Shown here piece after piece: positions 1-5,889 of a stretch of DNA of 5,889 nt; position 1 is the stretch's first letter, and each line of letters opens with the position of its first letter. Below the pieces are notes generated by a model. It did no database searches. It saw only the letters and a program-made list of their open reading frames with translations, and was not told the DNA's origin. Both the position numbers and the translations under genes were made by a program. Source of the stretch: JAEHDI01 sp035455185 (GTDB lineage Bacteria; Acidobacteriota; Terriglobia; Bryobacterales; Bryobacteraceae); NCBI GenBank assembly GCA_035455185.1, contig DATIFQ010000260.1:1-5889 (forward strand), written 5' to 3'.

Positions 1-23
1 CAGGGAGGCCCTATCCTTATGGA

Positions 24-41
24 CAGGTCGCTCGCGACCTG
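24..41. repeat. Perfect inverted repeat, 8-base arms, 2-base centre
   Basis: The arms CAGGTCGC (24-31) and GCGACCTG (34-41) are exact reverse complements around TC. No T-run follows on either strand, so it does not look like a complete intrinsic terminator. It could be an operator-like dyad or the end signal of a gene to the left. It overlaps the frame-1 stop at 40-42. The dyad itself is read directly; any function is unknown. Confidence 0.5.
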
Positions 42-359
42 ATGGGCCACGCACACTGGATCTGCCAGACCGCCCAACTGGCCATGGTTCAAAGCCGGTT
101 ATCTGCTGTTATCGCTCGGCACTGCCAGCGGCCGCCATACGGAAATCGCGGGTGCTCCGCGCTCAAGCTGTCAGTCCCGCCTCACCGAAGGCGACTAGAA
201 TGGAAGTGGCCGGCCTGCTGCCGCCCCGAATAATCCGATCTTTTCGGCGTCACCTGGGGGCTGGATTTTTCTAGGCGAACTGAAATCTTTGGCAGGTAGC
301 GTGGAGCCCGCTCCGTTCGCCGATCACAACGCGATCTGGGTCCACGTTAGCCTGTAGTA

Positions 360-372
360 CCGCCTCAGGCGG
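360..372. repeat. Perfect 13-base dyad upstream of stress gene
   Basis: CCGCCT (360-365) and AGGCGG (367-372) are exact reverse complements around one central C. The dyad lies about 105 bases before the ATG of the universal stress protein gene, a position where a repressor or activator could bind. It is GC-rich in a GC-rich genome, so chance is a real alternative. Confidence 0.35.
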
Positions 373-477
373 ATCGGCCCTCTCCCGTGCCTCGCCGGAC
401 TCTTCACCTGTCCCGCCCGACCACGGCGCTCGGATACACTGAGATCACCGATTACGAACGGAGAGAATTTGCAGACC

Positions 478-1293
478 ATGTCCGCTCTCAAGAAGATTCT
501 CCTGCCGGTCGATTACTCCGACCGGTCTTTGATGGCAGCCGAACACGCGAGATTCATCGCAAAGCAGTGCGGTTCTCAGGTGACGGTTCTTCACGTCAAA
601 GAATCGCGGACCGATGAGGACGGCGGACAGGCCGCCCGGCGGGCCGCGGTTACGAATCTCTTCCTCAACGAACTGGACGCCACCTCGGTGGAGCTCCCCG
701 GCGACGCGGCGGAGGTGATCGTGCAGTACGCGCGTGAGCACGGTTACGATCTGATCGTCATGCCGACGCGCGGACACAGCGCTCTGAGGCTGTTTCTGCT
801 GGGTAGTGTGACGGCCAAAGTCCTGCATGACACCGAGACCCCCGTCTGGACTGGCGTGCACAGCGAGCAGGAAGCCCTGGTACCGCTCACCGAAGTGCGC
901 CATGTGGTGTGTGCCGTTGATCTGGGTCCGCAAAGCGATACCGTCCTGCGTTGGGCGGGGGACTTTGCCGCGCGCTTCGGGGCCAGGCTTACGCTCGTTC
1001 ACGCCAGCGCCCAGCTCGTGCCCGCGTTTGGTGTAGTGCATGACCCGGAGTTTCGAGCGCATCTTGCGGAGTTGATGTCCGCTCAACTGGCCGATCTGCT
1101 ACGGAAAACCGGCATCGGCGCTGAAGCCAGGCTCGCTTCCGGCGAACCTGCCAAGGCGGTCGTGGAGGCCGCGCGGGAAAGCAAGTCGGATCTGCTCGTG
1201 ATTGGGCGGACGCCGCCCGGCCTGATGGGGAGACTCCGGGCGACGGCCTACGCCATCATCCGCCAGTCGCCCTGCCCGGTCATCAGCGTCTGA
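478..1293 (+). CDS. Tandem-domain universal stress protein (UspA family)
   Basis: A 271-residue cytoplasmic protein made of two UspA domains, about residues 4-127 and 139-271. Domain 1 opens with KKILLPVDYSD (conserved Asp12) and carries PTRG (96-99), nine residues, then GS (109-110). This matches the ATP-binding pattern G-x2-G-x9-G-S/T, except that the first Gly is Pro. Domain 2 opens with HVVCAVDLG (Asp148) and ends with CPVISV, but its loop reads GRTP (243-246), nine residues, then TA, so two of the three loop glycines are missing. Known of the family: such proteins bind ATP or act as stress-responsive switches, often as dimers; a tandem pair can form the dimer within one chain. I infer that domain 1 may bind nucleotide and domain 2 probably does not. 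ATG at 478 is preferred because the family starts close to the KKIL strand. TTG at 469 is an alternative, better spaced (5 bases) from GGAG at 460-463. The next gene follows after 21 bases. Target and trigger are unknown. Confidence 0.92.
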   Translation: MSALKKILLPVDYSDRSLMAAEHARFIAKQCGSQVTVLHVKESRTDEDGGQAARRAAVTNLFLNELDATSVELPGDAAEVIVQYAREHGYDLIVMPTRGHSALRLFLLGSVTAKVLHDTETPVWTGVHSEQEALVPLTEVRHVVCAVDLGPQSDTVLRWAGDFAARFGARLTLVHASAQLVPAFGVVHDPEFRAHLAELMSAQLADLLRKTGIGAEARLASGEPAKAVVEAARESKSDLLVIGRTPPGLMGRLRATAYAIIRQSPCPVISV

Positions 1294-1314
1294 TCAGGCG
1301 CTCTGAACAGAGAG

Positions 1315-1773
1315 ATGAGAATGCCGTTCAGTCTCTGCCTCGTGCTTGGGCTTACCGCATTTGCTCTGCAATCGGCTGCGCCTCAGGTCAATCCTGGCTT
1401 GCCTCCAGACTTTTCTGCAAAGTTTGATCGACTTTTTCTGTCGCAAGAGCCTCTTCGGTACCAAGACAACAGGGGATTCCTGGCATCAATCCAGAAGGCC
1501 AAGCTGAGGCCAAAGGAGCGCGGACTTGTCAGAGCCAAACTCAAGGAATTCCTGTCCGCCAAGCCCAAACCAAGACCATATGCGCCGGGCTCAATGTACA
1601 CAGGCGTGGCGTCCGAGATTGCGTTCTTGAGGTTGCAGGCCCTTCAGGTCTTGGCGGACATCGGAACGAAGGAGGATGCCGCCTTCATTGGTCACCTTCA
1701 TGCCAGAGCAGACGAACATCCGCTTTTTGATGAGGAAAGCAGGAAAGCAATCAAGAGATTGGAAACCAGATAA
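1315..1773 (+). CDS. Small exported HEAT-like hypothetical protein
   Basis: A 152-residue protein of no family I can name. Residues 1-22 look like a signal peptide: a short start with one Arg, a hydrophobic core SLCLVLGLTAFAL, then a small-residue stretch QSAA. This points to export to the periplasm or beyond. The middle (about 35-95) is basic, with KPKPRP near 83-88. The C-terminal part (about 99-150) resembles a HEAT-type helical pair, with LRLQALQVLADIGTKEDA typical of HEAT/PBS-lyase-like repeats, suggesting a binding role. By hand count it is about 54% GC, whereas sampled stretches of its neighbours are 60-68%. It starts 21 bases after the stress-protein gene and could share its transcript. 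ATG at 1321 is a serious alternative start: AGAGAG at 1309-1314 lies 6 bases before it but touches the ATG at 1315. The longer start is given because it keeps the Arg of the signal peptide. It ends in TAA facing the esterase gene. Confidence 0.75.
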   Translation: MRMPFSLCLVLGLTAFALQSAAPQVNPGLPPDFSAKFDRLFLSQEPLRYQDNRGFLASIQKAKLRPKERGLVRAKLKEFLSAKPKPRPYAPGSMYTGVASEIAFLRLQALQVLADIGTKEDAAFIGHLHARADEHPLFDEESRKAIKRLETR

Positions 1774-1794
1774 AAATCGCTTAGACGGGGCTGC

Positions 1795-1823
1795 CGGGTG
1801 CGGCGCCGTTTTCGGTGTACCCG
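1795..1823. terminator. Possible hairpin between convergent genes
   Basis: CGGGT (1795-1799) can pair with ACCCG (1819-1823). Inside, GCCG (1805-1808) can pair with CGGT around a TTTT loop, including one G-T pair. It lies in the 94-base gap where the small exported gene (+) and the esterase gene (-) converge, the expected place for a two-way terminator. The stems are separated by an uneven internal loop and no good T-run follows, so support is weak. Confidence 0.25.
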
Positions 1824-1867
1824 CGGACTTATCAGGGTCGTTTGATTCCTCAGACGCAGAGGCCAGC

Positions 1868-4084
1868 TCATCTCTTTGTCCTCCGCATCCACTCGCCCAG
1901 CAGCTTCCCGTCGAGTGACCGGCCGGGTTCGTAACGGATCCAGTCTTCTCCCGCCGACACCGTGACCCGCCGGAACCGGGAAGTGAGCTCCTGCGCGTCG
2001 GGCGCCTTGTTGTCGAGAGCCTGGCAGAACAACACCCTGCGCGGTGCGATGAGCGTCAGAAGATCGGGGATGTCCGCCATCTTGAGCGCGGATGGAATGA
2101 CTGCTCCGAAATCGACCGGGAAGTCTCCGGCATTCACGCCTCCGCTGATCTGCGGGTCGTTCCATCCGTTTGGCAGATCCGATGCCTTCGCAAGCCGGCG
2201 CGCCCGCATCTGCGAAACCAGGCTGTGAAAGTACCCTGCCGCCGCCACACGCCGGATGCGGTCATCCGTGGCCGCGGCAAGAAGTACCGCGGGAACGTCG
2301 CTGCCCAACCCGACTGCCACAATCTCGTCCGAGGCCGTGTCCGTGCGGGATCGCAGATAGTCCACTGCCCTTATGAAGTCGAACGCCCGACGTCCCGCCA
2401 GGGGTCGTCCGAACAGAACCTGGTTCGCCGTCAATCGGAAGCTCGTGTTCCAACGCGGCGTTACCCATCCGAGCGTCTCGCCTCTGCCCCGAAGGTCCAC
2501 CGCGAACACGGCGACGCCCTCGTCGAGCATCGGCTGCACCATGCCGGATTCCGCGACCGCCTTCTTCCCGCGATCGTCCGCGAAGATGACGGTCCTCGCG
2601 GGCGTCGCCCGCTTCTCGGGAAGCCAGAGCACACCCGGAATGTATTGGCCGTCCTCGCTGGCGAATGAAACCTTCAGGTACCTTCCTTCCGCATCCGCCG
2701 TTGGCCGGGACTGATGCGGGGCGAGGTAATGCGGGAGCCGCTCGGGTGGCTCGCTGAGTTCGCGGACCCATTCCCGCGCCTGGCTCGAAATTTCTAGCGG
2801 CAGCTTCTCGATGGCGCTCAGGGCCTGCTTTCGCGCCAGGTCCACCACCGTCGGCGAACGAGGCAGAATGGAGCCTTCCGGATCGCAGAGTAGCCGCGGG
2901 TCCCGCTCCGGAAAACTCGCCACGTTGCCTTCCGGAATCGGGTCCGTGCTCTCCCGGCCCAGAAGATATCGGGCCATCCAACCGTACATCGGTTCGCGGA
3001 ACGGGCGCGAATAATCGTGCGGGTGTCCCGGAAGGGAAACGAATCGCGCACGCTCCGGAACTCCCGCGACCGCGTACACCGCTTCGGCGGCATGTCCCGC
3101 CCGCCGGGCGCCACTGATCGGGAAAATGCCGTCGCTTTCCCCCTGAATCATCAGCAGCGCGCGCGGCGCGATGAGGCTCGCGATCTCAAACCATTCCATG
3201 CTGCGGAAGATGCCAGGCAGGTGCGTGCACGTGCAGTGCGTGCCCGCGTACTTGAGCCAGTTGTTGAACTCGAATGTGTACCCGGCCACGACAGCCGCGC
3301 GGACACGCGGGTCGAGCGCGGCGGTGAACAAGGTGTTCAGGCCCCCGCCCGAGTTGCCGGTCACGCCGATCCGGCCGGCGTCCACGTCAGGCAGGCTCAT
3401 CAGATAGTCGATGCCGCGCATGCTGTCCCAGACCATCCACCCCGCGATGGTCTCGCCCAGCGGCATAAGCGCGTAGCCCGCCTCGTGGTGGATGTTGCCG
3501 GGAACCATGCGCTCACCCTGCCCGATTGCGTCGTAGCTCAGGACAACGAATCCCATCCGCACCAAGCCGATGCAGCGCTCCTGAACCGTTGGCGCCGTTT
3601 TGCCCGCGCCGAGGTAGTGGCCGATGGGACTCAGGATGGCAGCCCGCTTTCCCGCCGATGGCGCTTTCGGGCGATAGAGATTCGCCGGAACAGGAAAGCC
3701 GGGCCGGCTTTCGAAGATGACGTTTTCGATCGTGTATTCGCCAAGGTCATGCTTAGCCACCACCCGCGCGTTCAGCGGCGTCCGTTCGGGCAGCCTCTCG
3801 AGCCCGATCGCCTTTCGAAAGGCCAGCTCCACGTGTGACCGGCGAATCCTCCACGTCTCGGCATCGGCAGGGACTTTCCATCGCAGCACGTATTCGGCGG
3901 CGTCGCCCAAAGACTTAACCAGAGCGGGCGAGTTCGGCACGGTGTTTGCGTAATCGAGCAGACGCGAATCCGGCACAACCACCCAGTCCTCCTCCGTTTG
4001 CGCAGGCAGCGCGCTCACGGCGCACGCCGCCTCGAGGGAAAGAAACAATGTCGCTATGGATCGATACAAGAAGTGTGATTTCAT
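1868..4084 (-). CDS. Secreted two-domain alpha/beta-hydrolase, acetylxylan esterase-like
   Basis: A 738-residue protein with a signal peptide (about 1-28; hydrophobic run IATLFLSLEAACAVSA). It has two alpha/beta-hydrolase domains in tandem. Domain 1 (about 115-376) has the nucleophile elbow GNSGG (Ser245), acid Asp318 in GESDG and a His in GHPHDYS (probably His356, possibly His354), so a full Ser-Asp-His triad is visible. DAIGQGER (185-192) fits the oxyanion-side loop of the dienelactone-hydrolase/acetylxylan-esterase group. Domain 2 (about 468-738) repeats the fold: DLRGRGE (530-536), GLGSD with Ser595, and IAPR at 679-682 matching IAPR at 305-308. It has lost the elbow glycine after Ser and shows no catalytic His. 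Known of the family: these enzymes cleave acetyl or other ester groups from polysaccharides or related substrates; the true substrate here is unknown. The start at ATG 4084 is chosen because it begins the signal peptide, with GGTGGG as a weak ribosome site 7 bases before. A TTG at 4153 would add 23 charged residues. Cys284-x-Cys286 may form a family-specific structural site. Confidence 0.85.
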   Translation of the reverse strand: MKSHFLYRSIATLFLSLEAACAVSALPAQTEEDWVVVPDSRLLDYANTVPNSPALVKSLGDAAEYVLRWKVPADAETWRIRRSHVELAFRKAIGLERLPERTPLNARVVAKHDLGEYTIENVIFESRPGFPVPANLYRPKAPSAGKRAAILSPIGHYLGAGKTAPTVQERCIGLVRMGFVVLSYDAIGQGERMVPGNIHHEAGYALMPLGETIAGWMVWDSMRGIDYLMSLPDVDAGRIGVTGNSGGGLNTLFTAALDPRVRAAVVAGYTFEFNNWLKYAGTHCTCTHLPGIFRSMEWFEIASLIAPRALLMIQGESDGIFPISGARRAGHAAEAVYAVAGVPERARFVSLPGHPHDYSRPFREPMYGWMARYLLGRESTDPIPEGNVASFPERDPRLLCDPEGSILPRSPTVVDLARKQALSAIEKLPLEISSQAREWVRELSEPPERLPHYLAPHQSRPTADAEGRYLKVSFASEDGQYIPGVLWLPEKRATPARTVIFADDRGKKAVAESGMVQPMLDEGVAVFAVDLRGRGETLGWVTPRWNTSFRLTANQVLFGRPLAGRRAFDFIRAVDYLRSRTDTASDEIVAVGLGSDVPAVLLAAATDDRIRRVAAAGYFHSLVSQMRARRLAKASDLPNGWNDPQISGGVNAGDFPVDFGAVIPSALKMADIPDLLTLIAPRRVLFCQALDNKAPDAQELTSRFRRVTVSAGEDWIRYEPGRSLDGKLLGEWMRRTKR

Positions 4085-4120
4085 CTCGCGGTCCCACCGC
4101 CTTCCGTCTACGGTAGCACC

Positions 4121-4137
4121 GTCAATCCCGTCAATCC
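4121..4137. repeat. Direct repeat GTCAATCC, two copies
   Basis: GTCAATCC occurs at 4121-4128 and again at 4130-4137, one base apart. On the - strand this reads GGATTGAC twice, so each copy offers a TTGAC -35-like element toward the esterase gene. It could be a tandem binding site for a regulator or part of the esterase promoter. It is only 8 bases long and has two copies, so chance is not excluded. Confidence 0.35.
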
Positions 4138-4180
4138 GCGGTTTTATGCGCAACTGGTAGACACAGGCAGTGACCTGATG

Positions 4181-4207
4181 TTGGTGGACAGTCTGCGGTG
4201 GTATAGT
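4181..4207 (+). promoter_or_regulatory. Extended -10 promoter for the propeller gene
   Basis: TATAGT (4202-4207) matches TATAAT at five of six bases and is preceded by TGG (4199-4201), the TGn of an extended -10. TTGGTG (4181-4186) is a partial -35 with a 15-base spacer, shorter than the usual 17, which the extended -10 may offset. Transcription would begin near 4214 and leave a leader of about 35 bases before the GTG start. Confidence 0.5.
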
Positions 4208-4239
4208 GTCACGTCATCGACGGAAATCAAGTCACAGGC

Positions 4240-4244
4240 AGGAG
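4240..4244 (+). promoter_or_regulatory. Ribosome binding site deciding the propeller start
   Basis: AGGAG is a strong Shine-Dalgarno core. It stands 4 bases before GTG 4249, 7 before GTG 4252 and 10 before TTG 4255. There is no ATG, GTG or TTG earlier in this frame after the TAG at 4204-4206. The start must therefore be one of these three codons, and 4252 has the most usual spacing. Confidence 0.65.
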
Positions 4245-4248
4245 AGTC

Positions 4249-5889
4249 GTGGTGTTGTCTGCGGTTGTCGCTTTCGCACTGGCCGGGGCGGTGTGCTCCC
4301 TTGCTCCAACGGTGATTCCGTTCACCGCGTATCCGGGGAGTGAAACGTCGCCGGCGTTTTCTCCCGACGGGATGCGGGTCGCGTTTGTGTGGAACGGGGA
4401 GAAAGAGGAAAACTCGGACATCTACGTGAAGAGCGTGGATTCCGCGGCGGTGGTACGGCTTACGAGCGATCGGGCGGAAGACCAGTTTCCGGCGTGGTCG
4501 CCTGACGGCAAGTGGATCGGGTTCAGGCGAAGTTCGGACAATCAGAACGCGATCTACGTCATCTCGCCGGGTGGCGGGGCTGAGCGAAAGCTGGCGGATG
4601 TCCGTGGCCTGCTGACCGGAATGTCGTGGTCGCCCGACGGAAAGTGGCTGGCCGCAGGCGAACTGGGCTTCGACGATTGGAGCGGCATTGTCCTGATTCC
4701 TTTCGACAAGGGCGAGCGGCGCAAGCTCATTTCGAAAGCGGCTCCATCCTACTATGCATCGCCGGCGTTCTCGCCTGACGGACGTTTCCTGGCGTTCGTC
4801 ACCTGGACGAACAAGCAGGCCGAGGACCTCCATCTGCTCGAATTGAACGGAGACTATTCGGCGAAGGGCGAACCGCGGCGGCTGACGCATCACGGAGGGT
4901 TTGTCCGGGGGGTTGCATGGACACCCGACGGGCGGTGGCTGGTTTATTCCCACTCGGTGGACGTTCGTTCGGACGCCTGGTTGTGGCAAGTACCGGTCTT
5001 CGGTGGTGGGGAGTCGAAGCGACTGGAACTGGCCGGTGTGCGGGCGACGTGGCCCGCCGTCGCGCACAAGGGGAACCGTCTGGTATACCGCAGCGGCGGG
5101 ACCGACTTCGACATCTGGAAGCTCGAGGCGGGCGAACCGCCTCGGGAATCCATCTTCGCGAAACGTTGGGACTTCCATCCACGGTTTTCCTGTGACGGCA
5201 CGAGGCTCGCTTTTTCATCACGCCGTGGAGGTGGCCGGAGCGCCATCTGGGTTTCGAACGCCGATGGATCGAGGCCCGTACAGATCACGAGCGCGTCGGA
5301 CCGGACACAAGATTTTCCGTGCTGGTCCCCGGACGGCCGCTCGATCGCATTCAACGCAGCGGGCGAAGGCGGTGCTCAGGATATATACGTCGTCGATGTG
5401 GCCGGGGGAGAGCCGCGTCAACTGACCCGCCACCCGTCCGGCGACGATCAGCCCAGTTGGTCGCGGGACGGCCGATGGATCTACTTCCATTCGAACCGCG
5501 GGGGAAGGGGAGAAGTCATGCGGGTTCCGGCCGCCGGCGGGGAGGCCGTGCAGGTAACGGACAACGGCGGGTACCGGCCGCTCGAATCCAACGATGGCCG
5601 GACGTTGTATTACGTCAGGCCCCCGACACGCTCAGCGGCGGTGACGTTGTTTGCCAGGCCGGTTGCCGGCGGGCCGGAGTGGCAAGTGCTGGATTCTGTC
5701 CTGGCGTGGGGTTTCTGGGTAGCGGAGCGGGGAATCTACTACTTCCCCCCGGGCGGCGACGATGGCTCCTTGCCTCTGCGGTTCTACGAGTTTGCCTCCG
5801 GAGAGAGCCGACCTGTGGCGGTGGTTAGGGGACGGTTTGTCCAGGATCTGACGGTTGCCCCTGATGGGAAGACGGTGCTTTTCACTGCC
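4249..5889 (+). CDS. PD40/WD40-like beta-propeller protein, 3' end cut
   Basis: The frame is open to the window edge: 547 codons with no stop, so the C-terminus is missing. After a hydrophobic segment (about 2-19) the whole protein is a propeller of PD40 (TolB/WD40-like) repeats about 45 residues apart. The blade motifs are FSPDG 37, WSPDG 83, WSPDG 127, FSPDG 174, WTPDG 224, a worn copy near 271, FSCDG 313, WSPDG 359, WSRDG 404, SNDG 447, one without the motif near 490, and APDG 536. That makes about twelve blades, perhaps two six-bladed propellers. DIYV (57-60 and, with one extra residue, DIYVVD 378-383) are typical blade strands. As I recall the family, this text matches the C-terminal sensor halves of Acidobacteriota winged-helix (CadC-like) regulators and Ser/Thr kinases, which follow a membrane helix. 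No such domain lies in front here. I infer a membrane-anchored or exported binding protein; the ligand is unknown. The hydrophobic segment lacks a positive charge, so it is a poor signal peptide. GTG 4252 is an equally good start. It is divergent from the esterase gene. Confidence 0.85.
   Translation, partial: MVLSAVVAFALAGAVCSLAPTVIPFTAYPGSETSPAFSPDGMRVAFVWNGEKEENSDIYVKSVDSAAVVRLTSDRAEDQFPAWSPDGKWIGFRRSSDNQNAIYVISPGGGAERKLADVRGLLTGMSWSPDGKWLAAGELGFDDWSGIVLIPFDKGERRKLISKAAPSYYASPAFSPDGRFLAFVTWTNKQAEDLHLLELNGDYSAKGEPRRLTHHGGFVRGVAWTPDGRWLVYSHSVDVRSDAWLWQVPVFGGGESKRLELAGVRATWPAVAHKGNRLVYRSGGTDFDIWKLEAGEPPRESIFAKRWDFHPRFSCDGTRLAFSSRRGGGRSAIWVSNADGSRPVQITSASDRTQDFPCWSPDGRSIAFNAAGEGGAQDIYVVDVAGGEPRQLTRHPSGDDQPSWSRDGRWIYFHSNRGGRGEVMRVPAAGGEAVQVTDNGGYRPLESNDGRTLYYVRPPTRSAAVTLFARPVAGGPEWQVLDSVLAWGFWVAERGIYYFPPGGDDGSLPLRFYEFASGESRPVAVVRGRFVQDLTVAPDGKTVLFTA

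Larger units (their letters stand above)
1..477. other. Leader region with no convincing gene
   Basis: I see no supportable coding sequence here. All three + frames are open at the window edge, but they close at about 42, 233 and 274 with protein texts rich in Cys, Trp, His and Arg that fit no family I know. The - strand is broken by frequent stops. The stretch may include the last few codons of a gene to the left, since frame 1 ends in TGA at 40-42, but too little is present to say. It contains two perfect dyads, listed separately. The only -10-like element close to the stress-protein gene is TACACT at 435-440, which has no recognisable -35 partner, so the promoter of that gene is not identified. 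Confidence 0.6.
4085..4248. promoter_or_regulatory. Divergent control region, esterase and propeller genes
   Basis: This 164-base gap separates two genes transcribed away from each other. It contains an extended -10 promoter for the + strand and a GTCAATCC direct repeat nearer the esterase. I found no convincing -35/-10 pair for the esterase: TTGACG (4134 to 4129 on the - strand) has only TAGACG, 18 bases on, as a poor -10. The region is short enough for one regulator to affect both genes, which is an inference. Confidence 0.5.

Noticed and set aside
1..42. Possible last 13 codons of a gene to the left, ending in TGA
   Set aside because: Too few codons to show coding character, and the other two frames are also open here.
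3..233. Frame-3 open stretch with RDLMGHAHW, which recalls the GH box near the C-terminus of tyrosine recombinases
   Set aside because: The expected TT..Y.H pattern after the box is absent and the rest of the text is unlike any integrase, so the match is too short to support a remnant.
290..306. Sigma-54-like promoter TGGCAGG followed by GTGG
   Set aside because: The -12 element should read TTGC; it does not, so the match is only half a site.
505..525. Inverted repeat CCGGTC / GACCGG with a nine-base loop
   Set aside because: It is inside the coding sequence for the first Usp strand and is explained by codon choice around the conserved residues.
445..1086. 213-codon open frame on the - strand opposite the stress protein gene
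   Set aside because: It is a GC-bias shadow: the protein text is low in hydrophobic order and the + strand holds a clear Usp protein.
1301..1312. Small hairpin CTCTG-AA-CAGAG over the ribosome site of the small exported gene
   Set aside because: Five-base arms with a two-base loop cannot form a stable RNA hairpin; probably chance.
2262..2981. 239-codon open frame on the - strand in another frame of the esterase gene
   Set aside because: It has Gly/Arg-rich text typical of an off-frame reading of a GC-rich gene, and the esterase frame runs straight through.
3017..3838. 273-codon open frame on the + strand opposite the esterase gene
   Set aside because: It lies over the catalytic domain of the esterase and its own text is Arg/His-rich without family likeness; it is a shadow.
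4022..4084. Lipoprotein signal in the esterase leader (LEAAC, Cys21)
   Set aside because: The residue three before Cys is Glu instead of Leu or a similar residue, so the lipobox fails; an ordinary signal peptide fits better.
4249..4308. Lipobox around Cys16 of the propeller protein (GAVC)
   Set aside because: The residue before Cys is Val and there is no basic start, so lipid attachment is not supported.
4144..5178. 344-codon open frame on the - strand opposite the propeller gene
   Set aside because: The + strand reads as regular PD40 blades throughout; the antisense text is rich in Arg and Pro with no domain pattern.

Overview
This 5.9 kb stretch of GC-rich bacterial chromosome carries four protein genes and no RNA gene, insertion sequence or CRISPR array that I can see. 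A long exported esterase lies next to a many-bladed PD40/WD40-like propeller whose repeats resemble the C-terminal halves of large regulators and kinases in Acidobacteriota. This suggests an Acidobacteriota member of the Solibacter/Bryobacterales type. That placement is inferred from protein style and base composition, not from a marker gene.

Layout: positions 1-477 hold no convincing gene but contain two perfect dyads (24-41 and 360-372). On the + strand follow a tandem-domain universal stress protein (478-1293) and, 21 bases later, a small exported HEAT-like protein of lower GC (1315-1773). A 94-base convergent gap with a possible hairpin separates these from a two-domain secreted alpha/beta-hydrolase on the - strand (1868-4084). 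A 164-base divergent control region (4085-4248) carries a direct repeat and a good extended -10 promoter for the + strand. The last gene (4249 to the window end, open) is a propeller protein of at least 547 residues. It begins in a hydrophobic helix and has no effector domain in front.

How the genes may work together: the stress protein and the small exported protein could share a transcript, but nothing in their sequences links their functions. The esterase and the propeller gene share a divergent control region, which makes co-regulation plausible. Their joint role, for example handling of acetylated or esterified polymers, is a guess.

I found no clear new multi-gene system. The points most worth a second look are the duplicated esterase whose second half has lost most of its active site, the propeller that looks cut off from a larger membrane regulator or kinase, and the stress protein with one intact-looking and one degenerate nucleotide site.
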